Of a DNA stretch of 64,000 bases, positions 10,326-22,067 are shown in pieces. Both the position numbers and the translations under genes were made by a program. The stretch is from the NCBI RefSeq assembly GCF_037975245.1, contig NC_092574.1, forward strand, positions 4,704,713-4,768,712. The letters are read 5' to 3'. Within the stretch, counting starts at the first letter, position 1. Each line of letters starts with the position of its first letter. The DNA is from Apostichopus japonicus (taxonomy: Eukaryota > Echinodermata > Holothuroidea > Aspidochirotida > Stichopodidae). The notes beneath the pieces were generated by a model. The model was not told the DNA's origin. It saw only the letters and a program-made list of their open reading frames with translations, and made no database searches.

Positions 10326-12385
10326 TATGGTACTACATCTGACCTTGTTGTCTATTATGGTGATGTGAGGACTATGGTACTACACCTGACCTTCTTGTCT
10401 ATTATGGTGATGTGAGGACTTTGGTACTGCATCTGACCTTGTTGTCTATATTGGTATATGTGAGGACTGTGGTACTGCATCTGACCTTGTTGTCTATAGT
10501 GGTATATGTAAAGACTATGGTATTCCATCTGACCCGGTTGTCTATAGTGGTATATGTGAGGACTGTGGTACTACATTTGACCTTGTTGTCTATAGTGGTA
10601 TATGTGAGGACATTGGTACTGCATCTGACCTTGTTGTCTATAGTGGTATATGTGAGGACTTTGGTACTGCATCTGACCTTGTTGTCTATAGTGGTATATG
10701 TGAGGACTATGGTACTACATCTGACCCGGTTGTCTATAGTGGTATATGTGAGGACTGTGGTACTGCATCTGACCTTGTTGTCTATAGTGGTATATGTGAG
10801 GACTTTGGTACTGCATCTGACCTTGTTGTCTATAGTGGTATATGTGAGGACTGTGGTACTGCATCTGACCTTGTTGTCTATAGTGGTATATGTAAAGACT
10901 ATGGTATTCCATCTGACCCGGTTGTCTATAGTGGTATATGTGAGGACTGTGGTACTGCATCTGACCTTGTTGTCTATAGTGGTATATGTGAAGACTATGG
11001 TATTCCATCTGACCCGGTTGTCTATAGTGGTATATGTGAGGACTGTGGTACTGCATCTGACCTTGTTGTCTATAGTGGTATATGTGAGGACTGTGGTACT
11101 GCATCTGACCTTGTTGTCTATATTGGTATATGTGAGGACTGTGGTACTGCATCTGACCTTGTTGTCTATAGTGGTATATGTAAAGACTATGGTATTCCAT
11201 CTGACCCGGTTGTCTATAGTGGTATATGTGAGGACTGTGGTACTGCATCTGACCTTGTTGTCTATAGTGGTATATGTAAAGACTATGGTATTCCATCTGA
11301 CCCGGTTGTCTATAGTGGTATATGTGAGGACTGTGGTACTGCATCTGACCTTGTTGTCTATAGTGGTATATGTAAAGACTATGGTATTCCATCTGACCCG
11401 GTTGTCTATAGTGGTATATGTGAGGACTGTGGTACTGCATCTGACCTTGTTGTCTATAGTGGTATATGTGAGGACTGTGGTACTGCATCTGACCTTGTTG
11501 TCTATAGTGGTATATGTGAGGACTGTGGTACTGCATCTGACCTTGTTGTCTATAGTGGTATATGTAAAGACTATGGTATTCCATCTGACCCGGTTGTCTA
11601 TAGTGGTATATGTGAGGACTGTGGTACTGCATCTGACCTTGTTGTCTATAGTGGTATATGTGAGGACTGTGGTACTGCATCTGACCTTGTTGTCTATAGT
11701 GGTATATGTGAGGACTGTGGTACTGCATCTGACCTTGTTGTCTATAGTGGTATATGTAAAGACTATGGTATTCCATCTGACCCGGTTGTCTATAGTGGTA
11801 TATGTGAGGACTGTGGTACTGCATCTGACCTTGTTGTCTATAGTGGTATATGTGAGGACTTTGGTACTGCATCTGACCTTGTTGTCTATATTGGTATATG
11901 TGAGGACTGTGGTACTTCCATCTGACCTTGTTGTCTATAGTGGTATATGTAAAGACTATGGTATTCCATCTGACCCGGTTGTCTATAGTGGTATATGTGA
12001 GGACTGTGGTACTGCATCTGACCTTGTTGTCTATAGTGGTATATGTGAGGACTGTGGTACTGCATCTGACCTTGTTGTCTATAGTGGTATATGTGAGGAC
12101 TGGTATTCCATCTGACCTTGTTGTCTATAGTGGTATATGTGAGGACTTTGGTATTACATCTGACCCGGTTGTCTATAGTGGTATATGTGAGGACTTTGGT
12201 ATTCCATCTGACCTTGTTGTCTATAGTGGTATATGTGAGGACTTTGGTATTCCATCTGACCTTGTTGTCTATAGTGGTATATGTGAGGACTGGTAATACA
12301 GCTGCCCTAGTTGTCTATGTTGGTATATGTGAGGACTACATGGTATTCCATCTGACTTTGTTTTCTATAGTGGTGATGTGCTACA
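10326..12385. repeat. 48-bp minisatellite with dimer-like higher-order pattern
   Basis: More than 40 units of 48 bp, of the type TGTGAGGACTGTGGTACTGC then ATCTGACCTTGTTGTCTATA then GTGGTATA. A second unit type begins TGTAAAGACTATGGTATTCC and has CCCGG in place of CCTTG. The unit is exactly 16 codons, so one mutation-free frame stays open for hundreds of codons on both strands (10412-12115 forward, 10715-11872 reverse). These frames are repetitive, have no splice or homology support and are not called as genes. One-base and larger length changes after about 11910 break the frame. Confidence 0.95.
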
Positions 12386-13705
12386 TATGACCTGATCTTT
12401 GTAAGAATTTAAACCAATTGTGACCAAAGTTGGTAGCAATCATCAAATTCCTAGCGTGTTATTAGGAACTGGCCATTAATAATAGGTCAAAATTCATTTT
12501 AAATTCTCAGTGGTCAGAGGGATATTACTATTTATGACATTTTCTATAGGTTAAAGCTATAGTCTAGTGTTATGTGGAATGTCTGGCTGGATTGCTCTAC
12601 ATATGGAGTTTGTTCCAAGTCAGTTGACTCCTACGGCCAGTCACAACAGTTGGATGTTGTCTTCTTGCTGTATATTGGACAATGTTTCTTCACAGTGTGG
12701 ACTAATATGTGAAGCCAGTCCAAATGATAATTTCAGTTCAAGGCGCAGAGCCCAACATCCTTGGAAATGTTTCTCTTCCCAAAGGAATGGGATGGAAATT
12801 GTCGTCAAGCTTCATTTAATTTTCCAACAACAATGAAGAAGCTCAATATCTCAAATTAGGTCAGTATCTGTCTGGTGACAGAAGCAGGCTGAAACACGTC
12901 TTTGTCAGATTTGAAAGAGGAGAGGGGTGTATGTTACCTCTGTCATGTTTTTAAAAGCTTTCGTATTGTAAATTTATGCTTGTAATACAATTAAGGGTAT
13001 GTCATTTCCTTACATTAAGTCTGTACAACTGTTTGGTAAGTGGACTTGTTGACAAGCGACGGTACTTTGTGATACATCAGTGTTTTTTTTCTTTCCTTCG
13101 GTTAGTCCACATTTCATCTTTCTTTTATTTCAACATTGAGAAGCAATATGCTTGTTACATTTTTACTTTTGTGAATTTGTTTTTAAGATAAAACTCACTT
13201 CAAGGTCTTCTTTGCTGCCAATTCTACAAGACAGTTTGAAGTGAGATGTCAATGTCGAGTGAGGGAAGCTATCGTCGTCATAAGTAGTTGGTTTTGGTCT
13301 TGACTGTTTCAAATTAATTTATATCAAGTATTAGATGTACTATACTCTTCAAAGACTTATTTGCATTTTGGCTGTTCATTGTATCAGGGGAAAGGGGGGT
13401 GGGAGGGGGGGAGCTAATGGAAGTATGTTTTTCCTACTAGGTATTATCATCAGTACCAACTCGGTGAGTCATTTTGTATTCGAATAACTGCAGTGAGATG
13501 GGAACTTCAGCTCTTGGTATCTATATTGTGTGAGATTCTAACCGAGATTACCCCATAAAAAGCAAGAATATTCTCAGCAATATATCTGTAACTTTTTGTC
13601 ATTCAAATAATCTTTGATATGACCAACTTATACAGGACTGTCTCTATCTGAGGGAGAAAATCCCTAGATTTCTTCTGTTATTTTATACCAGCTAGTTAGG
13701 CAGAA
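12386..13705. other. No gene recognised
   Basis: Non-repetitive sequence with short open frames only (12567-12836, 12976-13191) that lack any familiar motif. A G-rich tract lies at about 13385-13412. Confidence 0.35.
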
Positions 13706-13706
13706 G

Positions 13707-14106
13707 GCACTGATACATTAATGTAGCTACTTGCGTACCTTGGTACATTAATGTAGCTATTTGCGTACCTTGGTACATTAATGTAGCTATTTGCGTACCT
13801 TGGTACATTAATGTAGCTATTTGCGTACCTTGGTACATTAATGTAGCTATTTGCGTACCTTGGTACATTAATGTAGCTATTTGCGTACCTTGGTACATTA
13901 ATGTAGCTATTTGCGTACCTTGGTACATTAATGTAGCTGTTTGCGTACCTTGGTACATAAATGTAGCTATTTGCCTACCTTGGTACATTAATGTAGCTGT
14001 TTGCGTACCTTGGTACGTTAATGTAGCTATTTGCGTACCTTGGTACATTAATGTAGCTATTTGCGTACCTTGGTACGTTAATGTAGCTATTTGCGTACCT
14101 TGGTAT
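13707..14106. repeat. 30-bp minisatellite, about 13 nearly identical units
   Basis: Units of the type TTGGTACATTAATGTAGCTA then TTTGCGTACC repeat every 30 bp with very few substitutions (for example ACGTTA for ACATTA, GTTT for ATTT). Being 10 codons long, it gives an open minus-strand frame of MYQGTQIATL repeats, which is an artefact of the unit length. Confidence 0.95.
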
Positions 14107-15515
14107 CATACAGTATACTGTCTATAGATGTTGTGGCTTAACTTAGTTGGTCCGTCAACCGAAGGAACATTGTAACCCTAGTGTTGGCTTATTATTTGAA
14201 ACTCCTTAATTATCAGCTATCACCTATAGTGATATAAAACTAATAAGAGTTTATTGTTATTAGGGAATGACTAAATAATAATGGTATCAGCCTTTACTGG
14301 TTAGAATATGACTAGGACAACACTTGCTTGAACTGACAATAAGGCAACGCTTACCTGAAAAAGGGGTCTTGTAAGTAACGTTTCCTCACCTGTATAGCTC
14401 ATGAGGTAAAGTTTCGCGCTCTTGTGGTACCTTCAGCACCGTTGGGTCCTTCTGACCTGAACCCTCTCCTAGCCCCATGAATATGCCATCACCCCCCCCC
14501 CCCTGCAGAAATGAAAGTCTAGCTTCACCCCTGGCCCAAACAATAGATCTTAATAGGTCGCATCAAATTTAACCAAATGTAGGATGTGTTGAAGGCTTTA
14601 AAGCAAATTGTTGTAGTGGCTCACTCAGCTTTTGTTGTGACAATCAGCAAATTTTATTTCAAATTTAAATGGAAAAATGGAACAAATTCAAGTAATAATG
14701 GTATTCGTAGAGTGTATTGGCTGATTATTTCTAATGGTGGGTAGATTAGTCTCAGTTTTATTTTGGAGACAGCTTATCTAATATTAATGTGCAATGTTTA
14801 TAATGGATGGTTTCAAAGATTACATTAAGCTGACTTTTTGAATGGGAAGGAAGGTTGGTTTTATAGTTCCTTCTCTTATGTCAGTTGAACTAAATTTTGG
14901 TTACAGAACTTTGTGAAGAGACAAGAGTAATATTAAGCTACTAGTTTTGTCTCTATATATTACTCAAATCTACATAGCTTCCATTTATTTAAGTCTTGGG
15001 TTTGTGTCGGTATATCTCGTATTTCTTTTGCCATCTCTTTTCTTCACTTTTTTTCTTTGGTGGCTTTATGACTTGCCTAGTTATATATTTTTTTGTTACA
15101 TTGTTTGCTACATCTAATGACTTTTGACTTCAAAATATAACTTCTAATAAATAATAAAAAAATTAAAATTAAAAGGTGTTCGCTACCTAGCTATGCCTCG
15201 AGGGCAAGATGTTTATAAAAAATTAAAAAAAGACAAAAATCATTCCAGTAGAATCCTTCTATTTAGACGTGATCTCAGTAGCAAAACATAACTCATTGGC
15301 TTCAGTTAGATATCATTCTGGTTCAGTCAGAACTTACAAATCATGTTTGGCGAGAAATATGACAAGAGATCTAGGTATGTTTGTTTGGAAGCTCAGATGA
15401 TCATGATGCTTCCTTGGTGTCATTATGGCACTGTTGTAATACTGGTAAATGTGCATGAATGACAGGACTATTAGTCCATCAGAGGGTACATGTTGGCTGT
15501 GTTGGAATATGTCCA
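14107..15515. other. No gene recognised
   Basis: AT-rich, with a C-run at about 14491-14503 next to GCTTCACCCCTGGCCC, which resembles the end of an inverted-repeat element, but no partner end was found. Nothing else was recognised. Confidence 0.3.
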
Positions 15516-15521
15516 TTACTA

Positions 15522-15900
15522 TCAGTTACATGGTACATCATGGTACATCAGTTACATGGTACACCATGGTACATCATGGTGCATGGTACATCATGGTACA
15601 CCGGGTACATGGTACATCATTGTACATCATGGTACCTTATGGTACATGGTACATTATAGTACATCATGGTACCTGGTACCTTATGGTACATCATAGTACA
15701 TCGTGGTACCTGGTACCTTTTGGTACATCATGGTACACCATGGTTCATCATGGTACATGGTACATCAGTTACATGGTACACCATGGTACATCATGGTACA
15801 TGGTATATCATGGTACAGCATGGTACATGGTAGATCATGGTACATCAGTTACATTGTACATCATGGAACATCATGGAACATCAGTTACATGGTACTCACT
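15522..15900. repeat. Short tandem array of TGGTACATCA words
   Basis: About 380 bp built almost entirely from the 10-bp word TGGTACATCA and variants (TGGTACACCA, TGGTACCTTA, CAGTTACA). GGTACC and CATGG palindromes make it locally self-complementary. Several overlapping open frames in all three forward phases come from this low-complexity content and are not genes. Confidence 0.9.
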
Positions 15901-17674
15901 CCTTTGGTCTTCTCTGTTCTCTCTTTTTCAAGAATTTGCAAATTGTAGCAGATTGTGAGATATAATAACAAGAAATTGAAATGTTTTCTTTGAGTGATGC
16001 TTGTTGATACTCAGAGTTTCAGACTGAACATCTTGGGGAGGGAGAAGTTCTGGTCTCTTTTTTTCCCCACTCTCTGAATAGCTAGACCTTTAGCTGTCAT
16101 GTCTTGAGAAACACTGCAATAAGTCTGACTGATATGGTCAATATCTGAATCTTTTTCTGCTCTTTGCTCTTTTTTTCAGCTGTTTGCTTTGACATTTTCA
16201 GTGCTAATTGAATACCAACAATGCAACTCTTGACTAGTCCAAAACTTCCTGAGTTTCTTAATTGCCTTTTGGTACATGTTTGATACTAACTGTGAAAGTA
16301 TCTTGGTGACAAGATGTTGTCTAGCTTGGACTGGAATTACCTGCTAATTTTAGAATATGAGTTTTATGTCCATACCAATTTTAACTACACCAACTTCATA
16401 TAGCATCTAATAGCTTCTACGACATTTGTCTATATGTACCTCAACATAAAAATATTTATTGTTAAACCATTACTTCATTTCTTATTGTTTTGTAACATAA
16501 AAAAGGAGTAAACCCTTTTCATTGCGGGGAGATGGATGAGTTATTCTTGTCACGAGCTATGTTATGTGATAACTATTGAGTGGAATCTTACAGGTGAATG
16601 GTGATGGGTAAGAGATTCAATCATAACAATGGTGAAATCATGGCATGTATACAGTTAAATCTCTGTTTCTTCTTTTTTTCCCCTCTTGCTTTAAACCTTT
16701 TTATTTCATGTTCTTAGATGGCTAGTTGTAAATACACTGGTCTGCAGGGGTAGCCCCCCCCCAACCCCCACACCATCTGACTTACATTTTTTAAACATAC
16801 TGTGTTGAAACCATGAAGGATAGGTTGGATGGAATGACTGGCACCACTCAAACAGTTGAAAACTCTTGAGATGGTAAACGTGCAGTAGTAGACCAAAGCT
16901 GGTGCAATAACTAAATGGTTAATGAGTATAAATTGTTCACTAGGCCACAGCAGGAGTACTTTGGTTGTGTGGAGATAGGTATGCTTGTTGCTCACAAGTA
17001 CAGAGACAGTAAACAACTCAATTGGAGTTTGATGAACTATTTAATATTATATTAAAAAAATTGGGCAAAGTTTGTTCCTTTGTTGGCCTACTTGGGAAAT
17101 TTGGGATAAAGGTTTTCAACAAATGTTTGTAAGGTACCATTGTTCAGTATCAAATTCTGGTCAATTCTCTCTAAATTATATATACCATTGGGCTTGCTTG
17201 TGGTCTTTATTTGATCACAGCAGTCATTAACCTTAAATAAGCTGTCAGTTTGGCGGAAAACAAAGGATATAAAAGCTCATATGTCGTGTTTCGTTCTCTT
17301 TCCACCTGTAGTTCTTCAAGGCATGAGATCAACCTTGTCAAAAAGAAAGAAAAGAATTTGTCACATTTTTTTGGTCAGTCAAGGGCATGAGACTTTTTTC
17401 GTAACCTGCTTTGTATATTGTGTATTTGTCATATTAACATTTTGGAGCAAACCCGATGATCCCCGACCATTCGATGCCATCGGCCATCTGGCAAGCAAAA
17501 AAAGTACTGTGCATTTTCCATTGGAATCGAAAGGGTGATTTCACATTATCAAGTATTCATGTTAACTTTGTTAAGGAAGACAGTTGATTAAAAACATATA
17601 AAAAACAGATTATTACTTCTTGGATGCACCTGTTTTCCTGTGGAGGCATTGGGCCATTCAGATGAACTAATGTC
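15901..17674. other. No gene recognised
   Basis: Single-copy-looking AT-rich sequence with C-runs at about 16755-16765. No exon or element was recognised. Confidence 0.3.
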
Positions 17675-18040
17675 AAGGTTTGGAAACTTTGTAACCACAA
17701 TAACTCCAAGATGAGCTTCATATGCGGATTCACCTGTTGTGAAAGAATCCTGTTGTGGTCAAAGGTCACGTAGGGCAGATTAGGGAAGGTCTGAAACTTC
17801 TGCTAGAGCAAAGCTGGAATTTACTTCATACTTGATATGCGGACCATGTTATAAAAGTATGAAAAACTTGTTTTCTTCCATCAAAATACATTCAAATTTC
17901 ACAGAGGTCAATGTCTGAAAACTTGCAATAACCTCAAAAACACAAACACAAAAACCCCCAAAATATAGCTTGTATCAAGTTCATACTTGGTGCACATGAA
18001 GATCTAACAAGTATAAAAGCCCTTTGGTGTTCACAGCTTA
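17675..18040 (+). repeat. Diverged copy of the AGGTCA-bearing dispersed repeat
   Basis: Contains the words that mark this family elsewhere in the window: GTAACCACAATAACTCCAAG, GTGGTCAAAGGTCACGTAGG, TACTTCATACTTGATATGCGGA and AGAGGTCAATGTCTGAAAAC, in the same order. Units are about 150 bp and strongly diverged. Confidence 0.6.
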
Positions 18041-19007
18041 CATTAATTGTCCTCACAAAATCCTTAGAAATTAGTTCATTGAACAGTCATGTTTCCATTT
18101 GGTGATTTGTACATTTATTTACAGCAACCATTGTAGAAATGGCTTAATATTTTCAAAAGTTAGCATGTACATAATGGGAAACATATTTAAAAATATGTGA
18201 AAATGCTGATTTTGAAAAAAAAATTAAAAACACATACAGTACGTTTGCCAAGATAAATTTGCATCAACACTTTTTTGCCTTTTCATAACCATTCATGAAA
18301 ATTTTTCAAGTTTGTTTACTATGAGCTACCTTGGTGTGAATAGGGGTCAAAGAGGGGGGGGGGAGGGAGACGATTTAGTGTCTCAAGATATCTAGGTTGC
18401 CTAATACAAACAACTTCTTAACAATATTTTGAGAGATTCAATCTTAATTTTCCTTCAGATATCTCTTAGGATTACATTGTAAGAAACAGATTTTTTGTAA
18501 GTTCCTTTGCCTTGACAGATGACGTTGCTGCCTAGTCAGAGGTGTACACTGTAAATACCGTCATGATGGGAGCACAGAGTGCCTACTGCATCAGCCTTTA
18601 CAGTTGTAGCCTGATCAGAATAGAGGCTTGTTACTCAGTAACAAAAATAAATATTAATTTAATCACTCTATGATTGACAATCAAAGCCAAACTTTTCAAG
18701 ATGACATTCATCTTATCAAACATTCACACATAGTGACTACTACTGCCACCAAAACTTCAAGTAGCTTCCAGCAAGATATTGGATTTATGGGCAACAACTG
18801 TAGGGTGACTTGAACTTACATACTTAGTCACTGTTATATGCTAAAATGTGCACACCAGATTAATGACACTATCTTGAAATTGGTCACATGCTTCTCTTTC
18901 TGTCAATGAGATAAAGGTCACAAATGGACGGTGAATCGGATAAGTATCTTCCTCAACTAATTGTGAAAGGAAAAGCCAAAAAAACACTAGATCATAACAA
19001 GTAAAGG
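18041..19007. other. No gene recognised
   Basis: AT-rich sequence with a G-run at 18354-18362. No motif was recognised. Confidence 0.3.
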
Positions 19008-19555
19008 TCACACAGATGATGGCTTAGTAAACACCAAATGTGTAAACCAAAATTTACCAATTCTATTAACTGAATAAAATCTTTCTGTGATGGCATCTCT
19101 CAACACAATGGCACAGACATTTTCCCAAATATTGCTTCCTTTGCATAAGATGGGCAATTCAAGTACAAAATTTTGAACCGATAACCACTCCAGCACTGCT
19201 TGTTTACAAACTGTGAGTGGCGATTCTTCAACATTATCAATATGCAACTTAATTGAAAACGGATCTACCTTTGTCATACCGTACATTAATGTTTCTTTTT
19301 TGGAACTTTCTTGCAGAACTTCGCTTATGAACTGCATAGCTTTGTATGTGTCTTTCATGACATGACCATCAGCCATGATAGGGTATACTGTGTCTGATCA
19401 GTGGCAGTGAGTAAAGATAGCTTGCATGGAGTACACTCATCAGATGTTGATCTTGTAGCAAACATTATTAAGGAGACCATGTCAATAGAAAAGCTCTTCA
19501 AACCACTGATGATCTTAGCATGCCTACACACAATGCTAAAATGGTGTTGAATCAC
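19008..19555 (-). pseudogene. Unidentified, possibly frameshifted minus-strand open region
   Basis: Two overlapping minus-strand frames: 19355-19555 and, in another phase, 19008-19376 (122 codons, beginning MADGHVMKDTYKAMQFISEV). The second has a globular-looking composition with LTVCKQAVLEWLSVQNFVLE and ends near VNRIGKFWFTHLVF. I recognise no domain. A remnant of a gene or transposon broken by a frameshift is possible; so is chance. It lies about 330 bp beyond the stop codon of the ING gene and could also fall in its 3' UTR. Confidence 0.25.
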
Positions 19556-19887
19556 CCTTGTTACACCTCAGAGCTGATTCTTAAGTACTCTGAGTTGTGA
19601 TTAAGAAGAAGATGGGTGACCTTCTCTATCCCAAAAACGAAAGGTGGCACACTATCAGTGACAGTAGTGCCTACCACCTTTGACTGTACCCTGCCTATAC
19701 AGTAGCATCTCCTGGCATGTATGACAGATTGGCCCTAGCCTAACTCTCAAAAACATTGAACTTCTTCAAAACTTTGGGGCTACTATCAAGCAAGAAGCCA
19801 TACCATGAGATTGCATCAACGATATTTCCAGGCGTTGTAAAATGCCTTCCATTTTTGCTATTCAAATAGAAAAACTATTTGAAGTGT
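19556..19887 (-). other. Probable ING 3' UTR
   Basis: Lies just after the ING stop codon on the minus strand. AATAAA on the minus strand overlaps the stop region itself (19887-19892) and is unlikely to be the signal used. No clear cleavage signal was identified. Confidence 0.4.
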
Positions 19888-20543
19888 TTATTTCTTCTTA
19901 ACTAAAGGTGCGCAACTAGGACAATACCATTTCCCTTTCGGTTTGTGGTTGAGTCCGACACAACCGAAATGGAACCATTCTAACAGGCAGTCTTTGTAGT
20001 CACATCCCACCATTTCTCCATAGGAGACTTGGTTGCACAGACAGTACGTTGGTTCGTTAGGGTCGATGGGAACATTTATCGGTGACGGATCTCTCTCTAT
20101 TTTCTTGGAGCGTTTCTTCTTCTTGGACTTTATGTTCTCGGTACTTGTGGTCGTTACGGGCACCTTCTGCTTCTCCTTCTCCTTCTCTTTCTCCTTCTCC
20201 TTCTCTTTCTCATTGTCGTTGCGATGTCTTCGGGGACGTTTGCTCGACCTGTCTGCCCCGTTTTCAACTTCTCGTTTGGCTTTGTGGCTCTTGTCTTTGT
20301 TCGATTCCAGGACAGGCTTCGGCTTCTCGGCCATTTCCACATGACCCTTGTGGACGTCAATTTGTCTCAATCTATTCTCCACGACTTCAACGATCTGGGA
20401 GGCCAAGTTTAGTTTCTCGTCTCCAAGTTCCTGACTCCTCAGGAGGGATCGATGAAGTTGAAGTAATACTCTCTTCTTGCTCTGCGGATCCAACTCTTTC
20501 GTCGTGAGTTCCTCATAGTACTGTCGAGTCTGCTTCAAAATTG
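19888..20543 (-). CDS. ING1/2-type PHD protein, exon 2 (with stop)
   Basis: Second and last coding exon of an Inhibitor of Growth family protein. ING proteins are subunits of histone acetyltransferase or Sin3/HDAC complexes and read H3K4me3 through a PHD finger. The exon encodes the rest of the N-terminal ING helical domain ([20 protein letters not shown], then [20 protein letters not shown]). Next comes a basic nuclear-localisation-like stretch with KRPRRHR, a run of seven EK pairs, and a lysine-rich [10 protein letters not shown] segment. The PHD finger spans residues about 230-275 ([15 protein letters not shown]...WFHFGC...GKWYCPSC), with all C4HC3 ligands and the aromatic Tyr/Trp pair visible. 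The minus-strand acceptor is TTTTCAG|CA and the codon split across the intron gives Ser64. It ends LVKKK, without the long polybasic tail of vertebrate ING1/2. Total protein 281 aa, close to human ING2. Confidence 0.93.
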
Positions 20544-21877
20544 CTGAAAAGAAAGTTCGGGAGGTCATAAACACATTCTTGGTCTTTTGTTAAGAACAAG
20601 TCTGCCATGAATTTGGTTTAGCTCTACAAATACAAACTGCATGATTGGATGATATCAGGTACAGGAATAAGGAATCATGGGATATAGGGATTGACATTAA
20701 ATTATTTTAAAGGCATTATTGATCATATCAAGAACCATGTAGTTTCATAATTCAAATACAATTTAAATCATTTTTCAAACAGGAGCCAAACGCTGTAAAC
20801 TACTCTGTATGGAGGGAGGGAAAATTGAGTTGCTGAGCACTTCAGCAATATAATAACAGTTTAATCCTATTTGTTATTTGGCTCTTAAAAAGCAGAAGTC
20901 AAATAAAACTTTCACTATAAATTTATTTATCACAATTGAGCAGTTGCAAAAATATTTAAATAAATACCCTTAGAAATAAATACCACAAGTGGCATAAACA
21001 AATACAAACATGAAATAATAAAGCAATTAGCAATGATTTCTGTTTCAATATATTACCTTAATTACATTACATTCAGTAAAGCATCAAACAGCATTTTGGC
21101 TCAAAATATGCCACCAATTTGTCCATTAGATTCAAGGAGATGCAAATTGTACCTTCATTAATCTTCTATGTGCAGTGGTATTGCCAGGATATAATTTAAT
21201 GTTCAAATTTTGTGCAGCAGTTTTGAAACTATGTCTATTATAAAATAGTATAATTCTTGAGCAATACAAAAACAGCTAGTACATGCATCTTTGCACTTGT
21301 TTTGCAATTTGGCATAGTATTTTACCATACCATGCTGGATAAATTACACCCTGGTAGCCAGAGTGACCCTACCCCCCCCCCCCTCACGCCACAGAAGCTT
21401 CAATTGAGGACAAAACAGGGACGACAACAAAATTTGGCATGATACTGAATAGGCTACCCGTGTTTTACAGCAAGGTGTGATCTGCTTCACAGTTTTTCTC
21501 ATTAGCCATACTAAGCAAAGAACGGGGTTTCTCAGACAAAGCCTGATTCAGTGTTTGACACTTAAAGCATAGTGTGTAGCCTAGTGGTGACTTTGTGACT
21601 GTCGTAAAGTTCACCAAACTCGCCGAAGTCAATTTTATTGAATTGGCGAGTCTGTTTCAGTGCTTTGGCTAAACTTTAGGATACATAGCCTAGGCTTCGT
21701 ACGATGTACTTTGTGGGCACTATGTTATTAAATAGGCCTTGTCTAACAGTAACACTTATTCACTTATAAAGTTACATTATCAGTTGGCCTACGCTCGGCT
21801 ACTCATTAGTTTGGCCTAAGCCTGCGTTGGTGTTAACGTTAGCATAACACGGTAACGTTAGGCTACTGCAAACTTAC
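20544..21877 (-). other. ING intron 1
   Basis: Minus-strand intron from GTAAGT (donor at 21877-21872) to TTTTCAG (acceptor at 20544). It contains a C-run at 21371-21384 and otherwise AT-rich sequence without a recognised element. Confidence 0.85.
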
Positions 21878-22067
21878 AACGAAAAGTGCTATCGACTTCT
21901 CTTATCTGCGAGACATTCCTTTGTAAATCGTTTGGTAAGGACTCAATGCAATCGAAATAGTCCTCGACGTAGTTGGTGGTATAATATAGCTCTGCCGTAG
22001 CTTGATTCATCATTTTCCTAGTTTTGAAGGAAAAGTTCTGCATTTTGAATTTTTCGGTGGTTGACAT
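21878..22067 (-). CDS. ING1/2-type PHD protein, exon 1 (with start)
   Basis: Encodes NYVEDYFDCIESLPNDLQRN then VSQIREVDSTFR, the start of the ING domain. It aligns with YVEDYL..IESLP.D.QRNVS..REID in vertebrate ING1/2. The exon ends CGTT|GTAAGT in phase 1 and joins 20543 in frame. The first ATG (at 22067) gives 32 residues before the domain. In-frame ATGs at codons 9, 19 and 20 could also serve, so the exact N-terminus is uncertain. The leucine-zipper-like start of vertebrate ING2 is not evident. Confidence 0.88.

Noticed and set aside
10412..12115. 567-codon forward open frame (and 385-codon reverse frame 10715-11872)
   Set aside because: Both are products of a 48-bp (16-codon) tandem repeat that has no stop in these phases. 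No splice, homology or non-repetitive sequence supports a protein.
13692..14048. 118-codon minus-strand frame of MYQGTQIATL repeats
   Set aside because: By-product of a 30-bp minisatellite.
15449..15958. Several overlapping forward frames rich in WY/HG/TS
   Set aside because: Low-complexity GGTACATCA array open in all phases; not a gene.
20033..20507. Forward frames across the ING exon
   Set aside because: Antisense to the ING coding exon; Ser/Phe-rich content mirrors the EK run.
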